Shown here one piece after another: positions 36,707 through 46,313 of a stretch of 64,000 nt of DNA (positions are counted from its first letter, which is position 1; each line of letters opens with the position of its first letter). The stretch is taken from positions 51,564-115,563 of the forward strand of contig NZ_SMNT01000003.1 in the NCBI RefSeq assembly GCF_004348265.1, written 5' to 3'. The notes below the pieces were generated by a model. That model did not search any database. It saw only the letters and a program-made list of their open reading frames with translations, and had not been told where the DNA came from. The position numbers and the translations under genes are program-made. Source of the DNA: Methylobacterium segetis (GTDB lineage: Bacteria; Pseudomonadota; Alphaproteobacteria; Rhizobiales; Beijerinckiaceae).

Positions 36707-36734
36707 AAAAACCCCGGCGCTCGCGCGCCGGGGT
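36707..36734 (-). terminator. Intrinsic terminator after the Bax inhibitor gene
   Basis: On the minus strand CCCCGGCGC and GCGCCGGGG form a perfect 9-bp stem with a four-base loop, followed by five T residues (A-run at 36707-36711 on the plus strand). It lies 27-54 bases beyond the stop at 36761. This is the clearest intrinsic terminator in the window. Confidence 0.85.
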
Positions 36735-36760
36735 CTCTCGCTCGTCCGGTTCCGGGTCGC

Positions 36761-37528
36761 TCAGCGACGGTCGCCCATCAGCGAGAGCAGGAACTGGAAC
36801 ATGTTGATGAAGTCGAGATACAGCGTCAGGGCGCCGTTCACCGACATCTTGGCCGCGCCCTCCGCGTCGAAGCCGCTGTAGAGGTACATCTCCTTCAGCT
36901 TCTGCGTGTCGTAGGCGGTCAGCCCCGCGAAGATCAGCACGCCGATCACCGAGATGGCGAACTGCAGGGCGCTGGAGGCCAGGAAGATGTTCACCAGCGA
37001 GGCGATGATCAGGCCGATCAGGCCCATGATCAGGAACGAGCCCATGCCCGACAGGCTGCGCTTCGTGGTGTAGCCGTAGAGGCTCAGGCCGCCGAAGGTC
37101 GCCGCCGTGATGAAGAACACCCGCACCACGCTGGCGCCCGTGAACACGAGCAGCAGCGTCGACATCGAGGCGCCCATCACCGCCGCGAAGGCGAAGAAGG
37201 TCAGGCGCGCCGAGGAGGCCGACATCCGGTCCATCCGCATCGAGAAGATGAAGATGAAGGCGAGCGGGGCGAGCATCAGCACCCACTTGAGCGGGCTCTG
37301 GTAGAGCATCTGGCCGAACGGCGTCAGCGCGAGCTGGCCGGCCGAGGTCTGCGCGGTGGCGGCCATGTTGAGGCCGAGCGCCACGAGGCCCGAGATGCCG
37401 AGGCCGATGACCATGTTGTTGTAGACGCCGAGCATGAAGGCACGCAGCCCCTGGTCGACCTCGACCTGGGTGCCGGCGTACCCGGGGGCCTGCGCGCCGT
37501 ACCGGAAGGGAGAGTTGTCGAATGCCAT
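36761..37528 (-). CDS. Bax inhibitor-1/YccA family membrane protein
   Basis: A 255-residue inner-membrane protein with seven hydrophobic spans, of the BI-1/YbhL/YccA family. Motifs include FMLGVYNNMVIGLGISGLVA at about 31-50, FFITAATFGGLSLYGYTTKR at about 127-146, and TAYDTQKLKEMYLYSG near 218, with the conserved central Asp of the calcium/proton-sensing pair. YccA-type members modulate the FtsH protease; others leak calcium. Which applies is unknown. The ATG at 37528 fits the topology. A strong terminator follows. Confidence 0.93.
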   Translation of the reverse strand: MAFDNSPFRYGAQAPGYAGTQVEVDQGLRAFMLGVYNNMVIGLGISGLVALGLNMAATAQTSAGQLALTPFGQMLYQSPLKWVLMLAPLAFIFIFSMRMDRMSASSARLTFFAFAAVMGASMSTLLLVFTGASVVRVFFITAATFGGLSLYGYTTKRSLSGMGSFLIMGLIGLIIASLVNIFLASSALQFAISVIGVLIFAGLTAYDTQKLKEMYLYSGFDAEGAAKMSVNGALTLYLDFINMFQFLLSLMGDRR

Positions 37529-37674
37529 GGGAGTTTCCTTTGGAAGCTCTCTCAGCGTGGGGTTGAGGACGAGGCTCACGCAAAACCTCTGGCGCCCCAC
37601 GGGCGCCTCGGGTCTGAATATGTTGCGTCGCGCTCGCGCACACAAGAGGCCGGTCGAGCTTCGAGAGGCGGTTT

Positions 37675-37695
37675 TTCCGCCGCAAGGGGGCGGAA
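37675..37695. other. Hairpin upstream of the Bax inhibitor gene
   Basis: TTCCGCC and GGCGGAA form a 7-bp stem around GCAAGGG, followed on the plus strand by TTTCTTTGTT. It lies 147-167 bases above the minus-strand ATG at 37528 and 94 bases beyond the stop of the ABC permease gene. It could be a terminator in plus orientation, but no plus-strand gene enters it. The stretch 37690-37760 is unusually AT-rich. Confidence 0.4.
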
Positions 37696-37789
37696 TTTCT
37701 TTGTTAAATCAGGGATTAAAACTGCGTAACATTGGTTTGTCCCACCCCTGGATTGTACGGTCCAACCGAGGGCGATCTGCGCGCCGCGC

Positions 37790-40381
37790 TCAGAACTGGC
37801 GGAGGTAGGGGGCGGGCTTCTGCCCGAGGATCCGCCAAGTTCCCGCAAGCCCGATCACCACCGCGAAGGCGACGGCGAGCCCGGCCGCGAGCAGCGCCCC
37901 GGAGAGATCGAGCGCGAAGTCGAGGCGCATCACCTTCGCGACGATGACCCAGCCGGCCAGCGACCCGGCGATCAGCCCGAACAGGGCCGTGGCGAGGCCG
38001 AGGGCTCCGTATTCCAGGCTGTAGGCCGAGAGGAGGCGCCCGCGCCTCGCACCCAGCACCTTGAGCACCACGGCGTCGTAGAGGCGCGCCCGGTGGCCGG
38101 CGGCCACGGCGCCGGCGAGCACGAACAGGCTCGCGGCCACCGCGATGCCGCTGGCGCCGCGGATCGCCAGGACGAGCTTGCCGACGAGGTCGTTGACCGC
38201 CTCCAGCGCGTCCTTCACCCGCACGCTGGTGACGGACGGGTAGGCCCGCGCCACGTCGCGCAGGATCGCGTTCTCGACCCGCGCGTCGGTGCCGCCGGGC
38301 AGGGTCAGGGTGGCGAGGTCCGAATGCGGCGCGCCGCGGAAGGTGCCGGGCGAGAACACCATCACGAAGTTGATCCCCAGCGAGCGCCACTCCACCTTCC
38401 GGAAATTGGCGATCCGCGCCGTGACGTTGCGCCCGAGCACGTTCACGGCGACGTTCGAGCCGAGCTTCAGCCCGAGCGCCCGGCCGAGCTCCGCATCGAA
38501 GGAGACGAGGCGCTCCCCGGCTTCGTTCGCCGCCCACCAGCGGCCCTCGACGATGGCTGAGCCGTCCGGCACGTCCTCGGCGTAGGTGATGCCCCGGTCC
38601 CCGTCGAGGACCCAGGCGGCGTCGTCGGGCGCGCGAATGCTCCCGGCGGGACGCCCGTCGAGGGAGACGATGCGCCCGCGCATCATCGGCACCCGCTCGA
38701 TCTTGCCGCCCGGCGCGGCCTTGCCGAGGAAGGCGTGGAAGGCGTCCGCCTCCGCCGCCGGGATGTCGAGGAAGAACAGGTTCGGGGCGCGGGCGGGCAG
38801 CGTGCTCGTCAGCGTGCGGCGCACGTTGGCGTCGATCAGGCTCAGGGTGACGAGGAGCGTCACGCCGAGGCCGAGGGAGAGCACGATCGCCGAGGTCAGG
38901 GCACCGGGCCGGTGGAGGTTGGCGAGCGCCATCCGGGGCGCCGCCCGCCTCGGCCGCGGCAGCCGTGCGGCGCCCGCCATCAGGCCGAGCGCCACGAGGC
39001 GCAGAAGCCCGAAGGCGAGGCCGGCCGCCGCGATGAAGATGAGCGCGACCCGCCGGTCGAAGGCGGTGACGAGGGCGAGCCCGACGAGGGCCGCGAGCGC
39101 CAGCGCGAGGATCGCCCGGTAGCGCCAGCGCACGCCGTTGCGGGCGGGGTCGACCGCGTCGCGGAACAGGCCGGAGACGGGGATGTCGTGCGCGCGGCCG
39201 AGCGGCGTGATCGCGAAGGCGAGCGCGGTGAGGAGCCCGTAGGCGGCCGCGAGCGCGAGCTCGGCCGGCGCCAGGGTGGGGTTCAGGGGCAGCGGCAGGT
39301 CGGCGCGGAACAGCGCGTCGAGCCCGAACGGCAGCGCGGCGCCGACGAGGAGCCCGATGGCGGTGCCGAGGCCCGCGATCAGCATGACCTGCGTCAGGTA
39401 GAGACCGACCACGCCCGAGCCCGGCATGCCGACGCTCTTGAGCGTCGCGATCGAGCCGCGCTTGCGCTCGACGAAGGCCTGGACGGCGTTCGCCACGCCG
39501 ACCCCGCCGACGATGAGCGCGGTCAGCCCGACGAGGGTCAGGAACTGGGTGAACCGCTCGATGCTCTTGGCGAAGCGCGGGTCGGCGTTGACGCGGGAGC
39601 GCACCTCCCAGCCGGCGTCGGGGGCGGCCTTCGCCACCCGCTCCAGGGCGGCGACGAGGTCGGCATCGCCCGCACCCGGCACGTGCAGCCGGTAGCTCCA
39701 GCGGTTGAGGCTGCCCGGCTGGACGAGGCCGGTCGCCCGCAACGCGGCCTCGGAGATGATCAGGCGCGGGCCGAAGCCGATGCCGTTGGCGATCTTGTCG
39801 GGCTCGGAGACGAGGCTGGCGCGGATCGCGAAGGGGCGTCCCGCGAGCGTGATCCGGTCGCCGACCTTCAGGTCGAGCCGCGTCAGCAGGGCCGGGTCGG
39901 CGACCGCGCCGTCGGCGCCGTCCTGCGAGGCCAGAAGGTCGGGAAGCGGCGCCTGGGGCTCGGTCGAGAGCTCGCCCGCGGCCGGATAGGCGGCATCCAC
40001 CGCCTTCAGCTCGACGAGGGCAGCCCCCTTCTCGCCCGGCGCCACCGCCATGGCACGCAGCGAGGCCACGACGCTGACCGGGCCTTCGGCCGCGAGCGCC
40101 GCGCGCTCGGGTGCCGTCGCCTCGCGGTTGATCAGGTTGTAGCTGAGGTCGCCGCCGAGGATGCGCCGCCCCTCCCGCCCGAGCCCGTCGCTGAGCGAGC
40201 GCGAGATCGAGGCGACGCCGGCGATCGCCGCGACGCCGAGGGCGATGCAGGCGAGGAACACCGCAAAACCCCTCAAGCCGCCGCGCAATTCGCGCAGCGC
40301 CAGGCGCAGCGTCAGCGGAAGCCTGGCTGCGCGGGGGGAGGCGCGCCGCTCGGGCACCGCTCGCGGAAGGGTGCCGTGCAT
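37790..40381 (-). CDS. FtsX-type ABC transporter permease (YbbP-like)
   Basis: An 863-residue permease with two FtsX domains: a first membrane span at about 30-52 (GFAVFLACIALGVAAIAGVA), a large extracytoplasmic MacB-like region, four helices in the middle (FLTLVGLTALIVGGVGVANA), a second group with GALTSAIVLSLGLGVTLLV, and final helices ending RILGQKPAPYLRQF. The partner ATPase lies upstream and the divergent tesA-like esterase beyond it, the classical ybbP-ybbA/tesA arrangement. These transporters are thought to act in lipid or toxin handling at the envelope; substrate unknown. Copy B of the 112-bp repeat separates it from the ATPase gene. Confidence 0.92.
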   Translation of the reverse strand: MHGTLPRAVPERRASPRAARLPLTLRLALRELRGGLRGFAVFLACIALGVAAIAGVASISRSLSDGLGREGRRILGGDLSYNLINREATAPERAALAAEGPVSVVASLRAMAVAPGEKGAALVELKAVDAAYPAAGELSTEPQAPLPDLLASQDGADGAVADPALLTRLDLKVGDRITLAGRPFAIRASLVSEPDKIANGIGFGPRLIISEAALRATGLVQPGSLNRWSYRLHVPGAGDADLVAALERVAKAAPDAGWEVRSRVNADPRFAKSIERFTQFLTLVGLTALIVGGVGVANAVQAFVERKRGSIATLKSVGMPGSGVVGLYLTQVMLIAGLGTAIGLLVGAALPFGLDALFRADLPLPLNPTLAPAELALAAAYGLLTALAFAITPLGRAHDIPVSGLFRDAVDPARNGVRWRYRAILALALAALVGLALVTAFDRRVALIFIAAAGLAFGLLRLVALGLMAGAARLPRPRRAAPRMALANLHRPGALTSAIVLSLGLGVTLLVTLSLIDANVRRTLTSTLPARAPNLFFLDIPAAEADAFHAFLGKAAPGGKIERVPMMRGRIVSLDGRPAGSIRAPDDAAWVLDGDRGITYAEDVPDGSAIVEGRWWAANEAGERLVSFDAELGRALGLKLGSNVAVNVLGRNVTARIANFRKVEWRSLGINFVMVFSPGTFRGAPHSDLATLTLPGGTDARVENAILRDVARAYPSVTSVRVKDALEAVNDLVGKLVLAIRGASGIAVAASLFVLAGAVAAGHRARLYDAVVLKVLGARRGRLLSAYSLEYGALGLATALFGLIAGSLAGWVIVAKVMRLDFALDLSGALLAAGLAVAFAVVIGLAGTWRILGQKPAPYLRQF

Positions 40382-40413
40382 CAGGCAGCTCCGCGGTGCG
40401 TGAGGCGCAGGTC

Positions 40414-40525
40414 CCCTCTCCCGTTCGGGAGAGGGACAGGGTGAGGGGTGCGACCTCTCCGGAAGAACCTGGATCCCTCACCCGGTCCGCGTATCGCGGA
40501 CTCGACCTCTCCCGAACGGGAGAGG
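40414..40525 (+). repeat. 112-bp palindrome-ended intergenic repeat, copy B
   Basis: Begins CCCTCTCCCGTTCGGGAG and ends CTCCCGAACGGGAGAGG-like, with GGGTGAGGGG and CCCTCACCCGGTCCGCG inside, alignable with copies A (inverse orientation) and C. It lies in the 172-bp gap between the ABC ATPase and permease genes, so a folded RNA could separate their expression. Confidence 0.88.
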
Positions 40526-40553
40526 TGCGGCGCAGTGGGTCTCATCTTGCCGG

Positions 40554-41237
40554 TCACGCCGCCACGGGCTCCTCGATGCGGCCCGAGCGCAGGCGCACGG
40601 TCCGGTCGCAGAGGCGGGCGAGCCCCGGATCGTGGGTGACGAGGACGAGCGTCGCGCCGCGGTCGCGCTTCAGGGCGAAGAGCAGGTCGATGATCTGGCG
40701 GCCCGTCGCCTCGTCGAGGTTTCCGGTCGGCTCGTCGGCCACCAGGATCGCCGGGTCCGGCGCCACCGCGCGGGCAATGGCGACACGCTGCTGCTCGCCC
40801 CCCGAGAGCTGGGCCGGGTAATGGTGCAGCCGGTGGCCGAGCCCGACCGCCTCCAAGTCCCTGCGGGCTCGCGCATGGGCGTCGGCCTTGTCGGCGAGTT
40901 CGAGGGGCAGGGCCACGTTCTCCAGCGCCGTCATGGTCGGCACGAGGTGGAAGGCCTGGAACACGATGCCGATGCGCCGGCCCCGGAAGCGGGCGAGGGC
41001 GTCCTCGTCGAGCCGGCCGAGATCGGTCCCCTCGATCGCGACGGTGCCGGAATCCGGCCGTTCGAGCCCCGCCATCACCATGAGCAGGGTCGACTTGCCC
41101 GAGCCCGAGGGACCGACGAGGCCCACAGCCTCGCCGCCCGCGACGTCGAGCGAGATGCCGCGCAGCACGTGGACGCGGGCGGGGCCCCGGCCGAGGCTCA
41201 GATCCACCTGCGAGAGGGCGACGGCCTTGCCGGACAT
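40554..41237 (-). CDS. ABC transporter ATP-binding protein (YbbA/LolD-like)
   Basis: A 227-residue ATPase for the permease encoded downstream. Walker A GLVGPSGSGKSTLLMVMAGL near 39-58, Q-loop GIVFQAFHLVPTMTALENV, signature LSGGEQQRVAIARAVA, Walker B ILVADEPTGNLDEATG and switch His in VTHDPGL. YbbA, LolD and MacB ATPases all share this pattern; the adjacent two-domain FtsX permease and the divergent esterase gene favour YbbA. The ATG at 41237 gives MSGKAVALSQVDLSL. The divergent gap of about 115 bp probably holds both promoters. Confidence 0.94.
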   Translation of the reverse strand: MSGKAVALSQVDLSLGRGPARVHVLRGISLDVAGGEAVGLVGPSGSGKSTLLMVMAGLERPDSGTVAIEGTDLGRLDEDALARFRGRRIGIVFQAFHLVPTMTALENVALPLELADKADAHARARRDLEAVGLGHRLHHYPAQLSGGEQQRVAIARAVAPDPAILVADEPTGNLDEATGRQIIDLLFALKRDRGATLVLVTHDPGLARLCDRTVRLRSGRIEEPVAA

Positions 41238-41352
41238 CAGCGGGAGTCCGATCTGTGCGCGGGAGCGGGCATGAAACGAAGGTCGGGGTTCGGAGCGGAT
41301 GATTCGGTGCGCTTTGGCACGTCTTGCGGCGACGCGGCAACGCCGGGAGGAT

Positions 41353-42033
41353 ATGGGCCGCCCCCGGCCGGAACGCCAAGTCGGGCGGCGCGCGGCGACG
41401 CTGCTGGTGCTCTTTGCCGCACTCGGCGCGCTCCCGGCCGGGCTCTCCGCCGCGCCGGCCGAGCGCGCGCTCACCCTCGTCGCCTTCGGCGACAGCCTCA
41501 CCGCGGGCTACCGCCTGCCGGCGGACGCCGCCTTTCCGGCCGCCCTGGAGCGGGCGCTGCGGGCCAAGGGCCACGCGGTCACGGTCGCCAATGCGGGGGT
41601 TTCGGGCGACACCACCACCGCCGGGCTCGACCGGCTCGACTGGTCGGTCCCTGACGGCACCGACGGCGTGATCCTCGAACTCGGTGGGAACGACATGCTG
41701 CGCGGCACCGATCCGGCTGTGACGCGCAAGGCCCTCGACGCGATCCTCGGCCGGCTGAGGGAGCGCAACATCCCGGTCCTGATCGCCGGGATGCGCGCCT
41801 CGGCCAATCTCGGGCCGGACTACGTCGCCCGCTTCGACGCGATCTTTCCCGACCTCGCCCGGAAATACGGGGCCACGCTCTACCCGTTCTTTCTCCAGGG
41901 GGTCGCCGGCGAGCGAGGCCTCAGCCTCGAGGACGGGATGCACCCGAACGCCAAGGGCGTCGAGGCCGTCGTCGCCGGAATCCTGCCCACCGTCGAGAGC
42001 TTCCTGGGTCAGCTGAAACCCTCCTCGCAGTGA
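41353..42033 (+). CDS. tesA: TesA-like arylesterase/lysophospholipase (GDSL)
   Basis: An exported SGNH hydrolase that cleaves thioesters, arylesters or lysophospholipids in the periplasm. From the ATG at 41353 the product has 226 residues: signal peptide (ATLLVLFAALGALPAGLSA), block I FGDSLTAGYRLP with the nucleophile Ser, block II with VANAGVSGDTTTAGLDRL, block III LELGGNDMLRGT and block V EDGMHPNAKG with Asp and His. An upstream in-frame ATG at 41299 would give an oddly long 30-residue leader, so the later start is preferred although neither has a good ribosome site. Divergent from the ybbA-like ATPase, as usual. Confidence 0.92.
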   Translation: MGRPRPERQVGRRAATLLVLFAALGALPAGLSAAPAERALTLVAFGDSLTAGYRLPADAAFPAALERALRAKGHAVTVANAGVSGDTTTAGLDRLDWSVPDGTDGVILELGGNDMLRGTDPAVTRKALDAILGRLRERNIPVLIAGMRASANLGPDYVARFDAIFPDLARKYGATLYPFFLQGVAGERGLSLEDGMHPNAKGVEAVVAGILPTVESFLGQLKPSSQ

Positions 42034-42040
42034 GGCGCCC

Positions 42041-42580
42041 ATGCCGCGGCTTTTCACGGGGCTCGAGATCCCGCCCGAGATCGGCGAGGCGCTGGCGCGC
42101 TTCCGCGGCGGCCTGCCCGGCGCGCGCTGGATCGAGCCCGTCGACTACCACATCACCCTGCGCTTCCTCGGCGACGTCGACGGCGCGGTCGCGGAGGATC
42201 TCTGCGAGGGGCTCGCGGAGGCGCGCCCGCGCGGGCCGATCCCGATCACGCTGGAAGGATTGTCGAGCTTCGGCGGCGACAAGCCGCGGGCCCTGTTGGC
42301 GGCCGTGGCCCCCGGGCCGGACCTTCTCGACCTGCAGGCCGAGCAGGAGCGCATCGCCCGCCGGGCCGGGGCCGAGCCGGAGCGGCGCAAGTTCACGCCG
42401 CACGTGACGCTGGCGCGGCTGCGCCGGGAGGCGAACCCGGAGGCGGTGGCGATGTATCTCTCCCAGGCCCCGATCTTCGAGCCCCTGCGCTTCACCGCGA
42501 CACGGGTCGCTTTGTTCTCGGCGCGGGAATCGACCGGGGGCGGACCCTACGTGACGGAGGCGGTGTTCCCGTTCGCGTGA
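42041..42580 (+). CDS. thpR: RNA 2',3'-cyclic phosphodiesterase ThpR
   Basis: A 179-residue 2H phosphoesterase that opens 2',3'-cyclic phosphate RNA ends (formerly 2'-5' RNA ligase, LigT). The two HxTx motifs are DYHITLRFLG at about 35-44 and TPHVTLARLRR at about 113-123, with family spacing; the N-terminus is MPRLFTGLEIPPEIG. The start follows tesA by 7 bases, so the genes are probably co-transcribed. It converges with coaA with a 10-base gap between the stops. Confidence 0.94.
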   Translation: MPRLFTGLEIPPEIGEALARFRGGLPGARWIEPVDYHITLRFLGDVDGAVAEDLCEGLAEARPRGPIPITLEGLSSFGGDKPRALLAAVAPGPDLLDLQAEQERIARRAGAEPERRKFTPHVTLARLRREANPEAVAMYLSQAPIFEPLRFTATRVALFSARESTGGGPYVTEAVFPFA

Positions 42581-42590
42581 GCGGCGGGGC

Positions 42591-43613
42591 TCACAGCCGG
42601 CGCAGGGCCACGCTCTCGATGCGGTGGCTCGCGCCCTTGGCGAGGATCAGGCTCGCCCGCTGCCGCGTCGGCAGGATGTTCTCGCGCAGGTTCGGCAGGT
42701 TGATCGAGGTCCAGAGGTGGTCGGCGATGCGCAGCGCTTCCTCCTCCGGCACCTCGGCGTATTTCGCGAAGTAGGAGCGCGGGTCGCGGAAGGCCGTCTG
42801 GCGCAGCTTCATGAAGCGGGTCACGTACCAGCGATGCAGGTCGTCCTCGTGCCCGTCGAGGTAGATCGAGAAGTCGAAGAAGTCCGAGACGAAGGGAATC
42901 GCGGTGCCGTCCCGCGGCAGGCGCGCCGGCTGGAGCACGTTCAGGCCCTCGACGATCAGGATGTCGGGGCTCTCCACCACCCGCTCCTCCCCGGGCACCC
43001 GGTCGTAGACGAGGTGCGAGTAGAGCGGGGCCGTCACCCGCTTGTGGCCGGCCTTCACGTCGTGGAGGAACTGGAGGAGCGCCGCCGTGTCGTAGCTCTC
43101 CGGGAAGCCCTTCCGGTCCATTGCCCCGTGGCGGGCGAGCTCCGCGTTCGGCAGGAGGAACCCGTCCGTCGTGACGAGATCGACCTTCGGCGTGTTCGGC
43201 CAGCGGGCCAGCAGCGCGGCGAGGATGCGCGCCGTCGTCGACTTGCCCACCGCCACCGAGCCCGCCAGCCCGATGATGTAGGGCACCTTGGTCTCGCGCT
43301 CGGCGAGCAGGAAGCGCTGGGTCGCCTTGAACAGGCCCTGCGTGGCCGCGACGTAGAGCGAGAGCAGGCGCGACAGCGGCAGGTAGATCGCGACGACCTC
43401 CTCCACCGAGATCGGGTCGTTGATCGATTGCAGCCGCTCGATGTCCTCGGCCTTCAGGGTCAGCGGCGTGTCGGCGCGCAGCTGCGCCCATTCCTCCCGC
43501 TTGAACAGCCGGTAGGGCGAGAGGCTCTGCGGCCCCTCCCCCGTCACCGGGTCCTGACCGGGGCCGGGATCGGGCTCGGGGAGCGGATTCTGCGACCCGA
43601 AGACGGCGTTCAC
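42591..43613 (-). CDS. coaA: Pantothenate kinase CoaA (type I)
   Basis: Phosphorylates pantothenate, the first committed step of coenzyme A synthesis. The 340-residue product has an N-terminal leader of about 30 residues (Pro-rich), [13 protein letters not shown], Walker [21 protein letters not shown] near 113-132, [27 protein letters not shown] and the pantothenate site around [20 protein letters not shown] at 300-320. The GTG start overlaps the hisE stop by four bases (GTGA), so it is the last gene of the histidine operon. The same arrangement is conserved in many Hyphomicrobiales. Confidence 0.96.
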   Translation of the reverse strand: MNAVFGSQNPLPEPDPGPGQDPVTGEGPQSLSPYRLFKREEWAQLRADTPLTLKAEDIERLQSINDPISVEEVVAIYLPLSRLLSLYVAATQGLFKATQRFLLAERETKVPYIIGLAGSVAVGKSTTARILAALLARWPNTPKVDLVTTDGFLLPNAELARHGAMDRKGFPESYDTAALLQFLHDVKAGHKRVTAPLYSHLVYDRVPGEERVVESPDILIVEGLNVLQPARLPRDGTAIPFVSDFFDFSIYLDGHEDDLHRWYVTRFMKLRQTAFRDPRSYFAKYAEVPEEEALRIADHLWTSINLPNLRENILPTRQRASLILAKGASHRIESVALRRL

Positions 43614-43933
43614 GTGTGGCGCCTCGCGGCCTTCTCGGCGAGGCCGCTCTGCGCCGTGCGCCTTGCGAGTTCCGCCATCACCTCGTCGAGCCCGACGCCG
43701 CCGGCCCGCAGCAGCACGACGAGGTGGTAGAGCACGTCGGCGGCTTCCGAGACGAGGCCCGCCCGGTCGCCCTGCACAGCGGCGATGGCCGCCTCGACCG
43801 CCTCCTCGCCGAGCTTCTTGGCGGGCTTGGCCGGGCCGCCGCTGAGGAGCTTCGCCGTGTAGGATTCGTCGACCGGCGCCGCGGCGCGGTCGGCCACGAG
43901 GGCGGCGAGGTCGTCGAGGGTGAAATCGCTCAT
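43610..43933 (-). CDS. hisE: Phosphoribosyl-ATP pyrophosphatase HisE
   Basis: Second step of histidine synthesis, removing pyrophosphate from phosphoribosyl-ATP. The 107-residue product is of the MazG-like fold: [20 protein letters not shown] at about 25-44, [10 protein letters not shown] with the metal-binding acidic residues, and [16 protein letters not shown] at about 61-76. The stop overlaps the coaA start. About 110 bp separate it from hisF, in which I see no gene. HisI is not in this window, so the bifunctional HisIE is not used. Confidence 0.95.
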   Translation of the reverse strand: MSDFTLDDLAALVADRAAAPVDESYTAKLLSGGPAKPAKKLGEEAVEAAIAAVQGDRAGLVSEAADVLYHLVVLLRAGGVGLDEVMAELARRTAQSGLAEKAARRHT

Positions 43934-44044
43934 GTCGCGGTCATGTCGCCAGGGCTGCGGGGCGCATCGTCGTCACCTGATGTTGCGCGAAACTGCGTCA
44001 ACGCCGGACGCACGGCAAGCGCGGCCGCTGACACTCGGCGGCCT

Positions 44045-44821
44045 TTACACACCGAGGCGCATCGCGAGCCCGGCGGCGGCCATGTGGGCCTTGGCCTCCG
44101 CGACGCTCGCCTCGCCGAAATGGAAGATCGAGGCGGCGAGCACGGCGCTGGCGCCCCCGTCCCGCACCCCGGCCACGAGATCGTCGAGCCCGCCGACGCC
44201 GCCCGAGGCGATGACGGGCACGCTCACCGCGTCCGCGATCGCCCGCGTCAGGCCGAGATCGTAGCCCGAGCGCGTCCCGTCCTTGTCCATCGAGGTGACG
44301 AGGAGTTCGCCCGCGCCCCTGGCCGTGACGGTGCGGGCGAATTCGATCGCGTCGAGGCCGGTGGGCGTGCGCCCGCCATGGGTGAAGATCTGCCAGGCGG
44401 CCGGCTCGCCCGGCGCGGAGGTGCGCTTGGCGTCGATCGCCACGACGATGCACTGGCTCCCGAACTTCTCCGCGGCGCGGGCCACGAAGTCGGGGTCCTT
44501 CACGGCGGCGGTGTTGATCGAGACCTTGTCGGCGCCGGCGAGCAGCAGGGTGCGGATGTCCTCGACCGTGCGCACGCCGCCCCCGACGGTGAGCGGCATG
44601 AAGCAGGCCTCGGCCGTGCGGCTCACCACGTCGAGGAGTGTGCCGCGGGCCTCGTGGCTCGCCGTGATGTCGAGGAAGCAGAGCTCGTCCGCGCCCGCCG
44701 CGTCGTAGGCCTTGGCGGATTCGACCGGGTCGCCGGCATCGCGCAGTTCCAGGAACTGCACGCCCTTCACGACGCGCCCGTCCTTCACGTCGAGGCAGGG
44801 GATGATGCGGGTCTTGAGCAC
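44045..44821 (-). CDS. hisF: Imidazole glycerol phosphate synthase subunit HisF
   Basis: Cyclase subunit that, with glutaminase HisH, makes imidazole glycerol phosphate and AICAR. The 258-residue TIM barrel shows [18 protein letters not shown] with catalytic Asp11, [12 protein letters not shown] at about 78-89, [11 protein letters not shown], and [15 protein letters not shown] with the second catalytic Asp at about 131. The start is GTG at 44821. It lies 18 bases after the hisA stop in the operon. Confidence 0.97.
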   Translation of the reverse strand: MLKTRIIPCLDVKDGRVVKGVQFLELRDAGDPVESAKAYDAAGADELCFLDITASHEARGTLLDVVSRTAEACFMPLTVGGGVRTVEDIRTLLLAGADKVSINTAAVKDPDFVARAAEKFGSQCIVVAIDAKRTSAPGEPAAWQIFTHGGRTPTGLDAIEFARTVTARGAGELLVTSMDKDGTRSGYDLGLTRAIADAVSVPVIASGGVGGLDDLVAGVRDGGASAVLAASIFHFGEASVAEAKAHMAAAGLAMRLGV

Positions 44822-44839
44822 GAGAGCCTCCCTACCGTC

Positions 44840-45583
44840 TCAGTGCGGCCCCCGCTCCGCCGCGCGGATCGCGGCGAGCGCCGCCGCCGGGTCGATGCGG
44901 CCGTCATAGAGGGCGCGGCCGGTGATGGCGCCGGCGAGCATCGCGCAATCCGGCTGGAGCAGGCGGTGCACGTCCTCGATCGAGGCGAGGCCGCCGGACG
45001 CGATGACGGGGATGCTGACGGCCTGCGCGAGCGCCAGGGTCATCTCGATGTTGAGCCCCTTCAGGATGCCGTCGCGGGCGATGTCGGTGTAGATGATCGC
45101 GGCGACGCCCGCGTCCTCGAAGCGGCGCCCGAGCTCCTCGGCCGTCATGCTGGAGGTCTGCGCCCAGCCCTCGACCGCGACGCGCCCGTCCTTGGCGTCG
45201 ATGCCGACCGCGATCTTGCCCGGGTGGAGGCGGGCGGCCTCCCGCACGAAGGCCGGGTCGCGCACGGCCGCCGTCCCGATGATGACCCGGCTGACGCCCT
45301 TGGCGAGCCACGCCTCCAGGGTCTTCATGTCCCGGATGCCGCCGCCGAGCTGCACGGGCAGCCTCACCCGGGCGAGGATCGCGTCGACGGCCGCCGCATT
45401 CATCGGCGCGCCCGCGAAGGCGCCGTCGAGATCCACCACGTGCAGCCAGGAGAAGCCCTGCGCCTCGAAGGCCGCGCCCTGCGCCGCCGGGTCGTCGTTG
45501 AACACGACCGCCTGGGCCATGTCGCCCTGCACGAGGCGCACGCAGCGCCCTTCCTTGAGATCGATGGCGGGGAACAGGATCAC
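44840..45583 (-). CDS. hisA: ProFAR isomerase HisA
   Basis: Isomerises the phosphoribosyl formimino intermediate in histidine synthesis. The 247-residue TIM barrel begins [20 protein letters not shown] with catalytic Asp8; [16 protein letters not shown] at about 77-92, [18 protein letters not shown] with the second Asp, and [17 protein letters not shown] follow. A GTG start at 45583 gives the usual N-terminus. It sits between hisH and hisF in the operon. Confidence 0.96.
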   Translation of the reverse strand: MILFPAIDLKEGRCVRLVQGDMAQAVVFNDDPAAQGAAFEAQGFSWLHVVDLDGAFAGAPMNAAAVDAILARVRLPVQLGGGIRDMKTLEAWLAKGVSRVIIGTAAVRDPAFVREAARLHPGKIAVGIDAKDGRVAVEGWAQTSSMTAEELGRRFEDAGVAAIIYTDIARDGILKGLNIEMTLALAQAVSIPVIASGGLASIEDVHRLLQPDCAMLAGAITGRALYDGRIDPAAALAAIRAAERGPH

Positions 45584-45619
45584 GGTTCGGGGACTCGTCT
45601 CGGTGTGAGGGCTGCCGGC

Positions 45620-46282
45620 TCAGGGCCGCCAGCGCAGGAAGTTGGCGATGAGAGCGAGGCCCAGGCGCTGGCTCTTCTCGGGGTGGAACTGCGTGCCCGC
45701 GAGGTTGTCGCGCCCGACGATCGCCGTCACGGGACCGCCGTACTCGGTGTGGGCGACGACCTCCTCCGGCCGGTCCGCCTTGAGGGCGTAGCTGTGCACG
45801 AAATAGGCGTGCAGGCCGCCCTCGCCGGTCGCGATGCCGTCGAGGAGCGCGTGCGGCCTGTCCGGGTGGAGCGTGTTCCAGCCCATATGCGGCACCTTCA
45901 GCGCCGGGTCGGCGGGGCGGATCGGCCCGACATCGCCGGGGATCCAGTCGAGCCCGGCGGTGGTCTCGTATTCGAGCCCCCGGGTCGCCATCAGCTGCAT
46001 GCCGACGCAGATGCCGAGGAAGGGCCGCCCGCGCCCGTGCACGGCCCCCGTCATCGCCTCGACCATGCCGGGCACCGCGTCGAGGCCGCGCCGGCAATCG
46101 GCGTAGGCGCCGACGCCCGGCAGCACGACGCGCTCGGCCGCCGCCACGACCTCCGGCTCGCTCGTCAGCACGATGCGGGTGCGGTCGAGCCCGGCCTCGC
46201 GGGCGGCGCGCTCGAAGGCCTTCGCCGCCGAATGCAGGTTGCCCGAGCCGTAATCGATGATCGCGACGGTCTCCTCGCTCAC
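45620..46282 (-). CDS. hisH: Imidazole glycerol phosphate synthase glutaminase HisH
   Basis: Glutaminase subunit partnering HisF. The 220-residue class I glutamine amidotransferase has [13 protein letters not shown] at 6-18, [11 protein letters not shown], the nucleophile elbow [11 protein letters not shown] with catalytic Cys near 89, YFVHSYAL and the HPEKSQRLG motif near 201-209 with catalytic His and Glu. The start is GTG at 46282. It follows the DUF2628 gene, whose stop lies about 31 bases away. Confidence 0.96.
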   Translation of the reverse strand: MSEETVAIIDYGSGNLHSAAKAFERAAREAGLDRTRIVLTSEPEVVAAAERVVLPGVGAYADCRRGLDAVPGMVEAMTGAVHGRGRPFLGICVGMQLMATRGLEYETTAGLDWIPGDVGPIRPADPALKVPHMGWNTLHPDRPHALLDGIATGEGGLHAYFVHSYALKADRPEEVVAHTEYGGPVTAIVGRDNLAGTQFHPEKSQRLGLALIANFLRWRP

Positions 46283-46313
46283 GCTGGACGCGTCCTCATG
46301 CTCGCGCGGCCGC

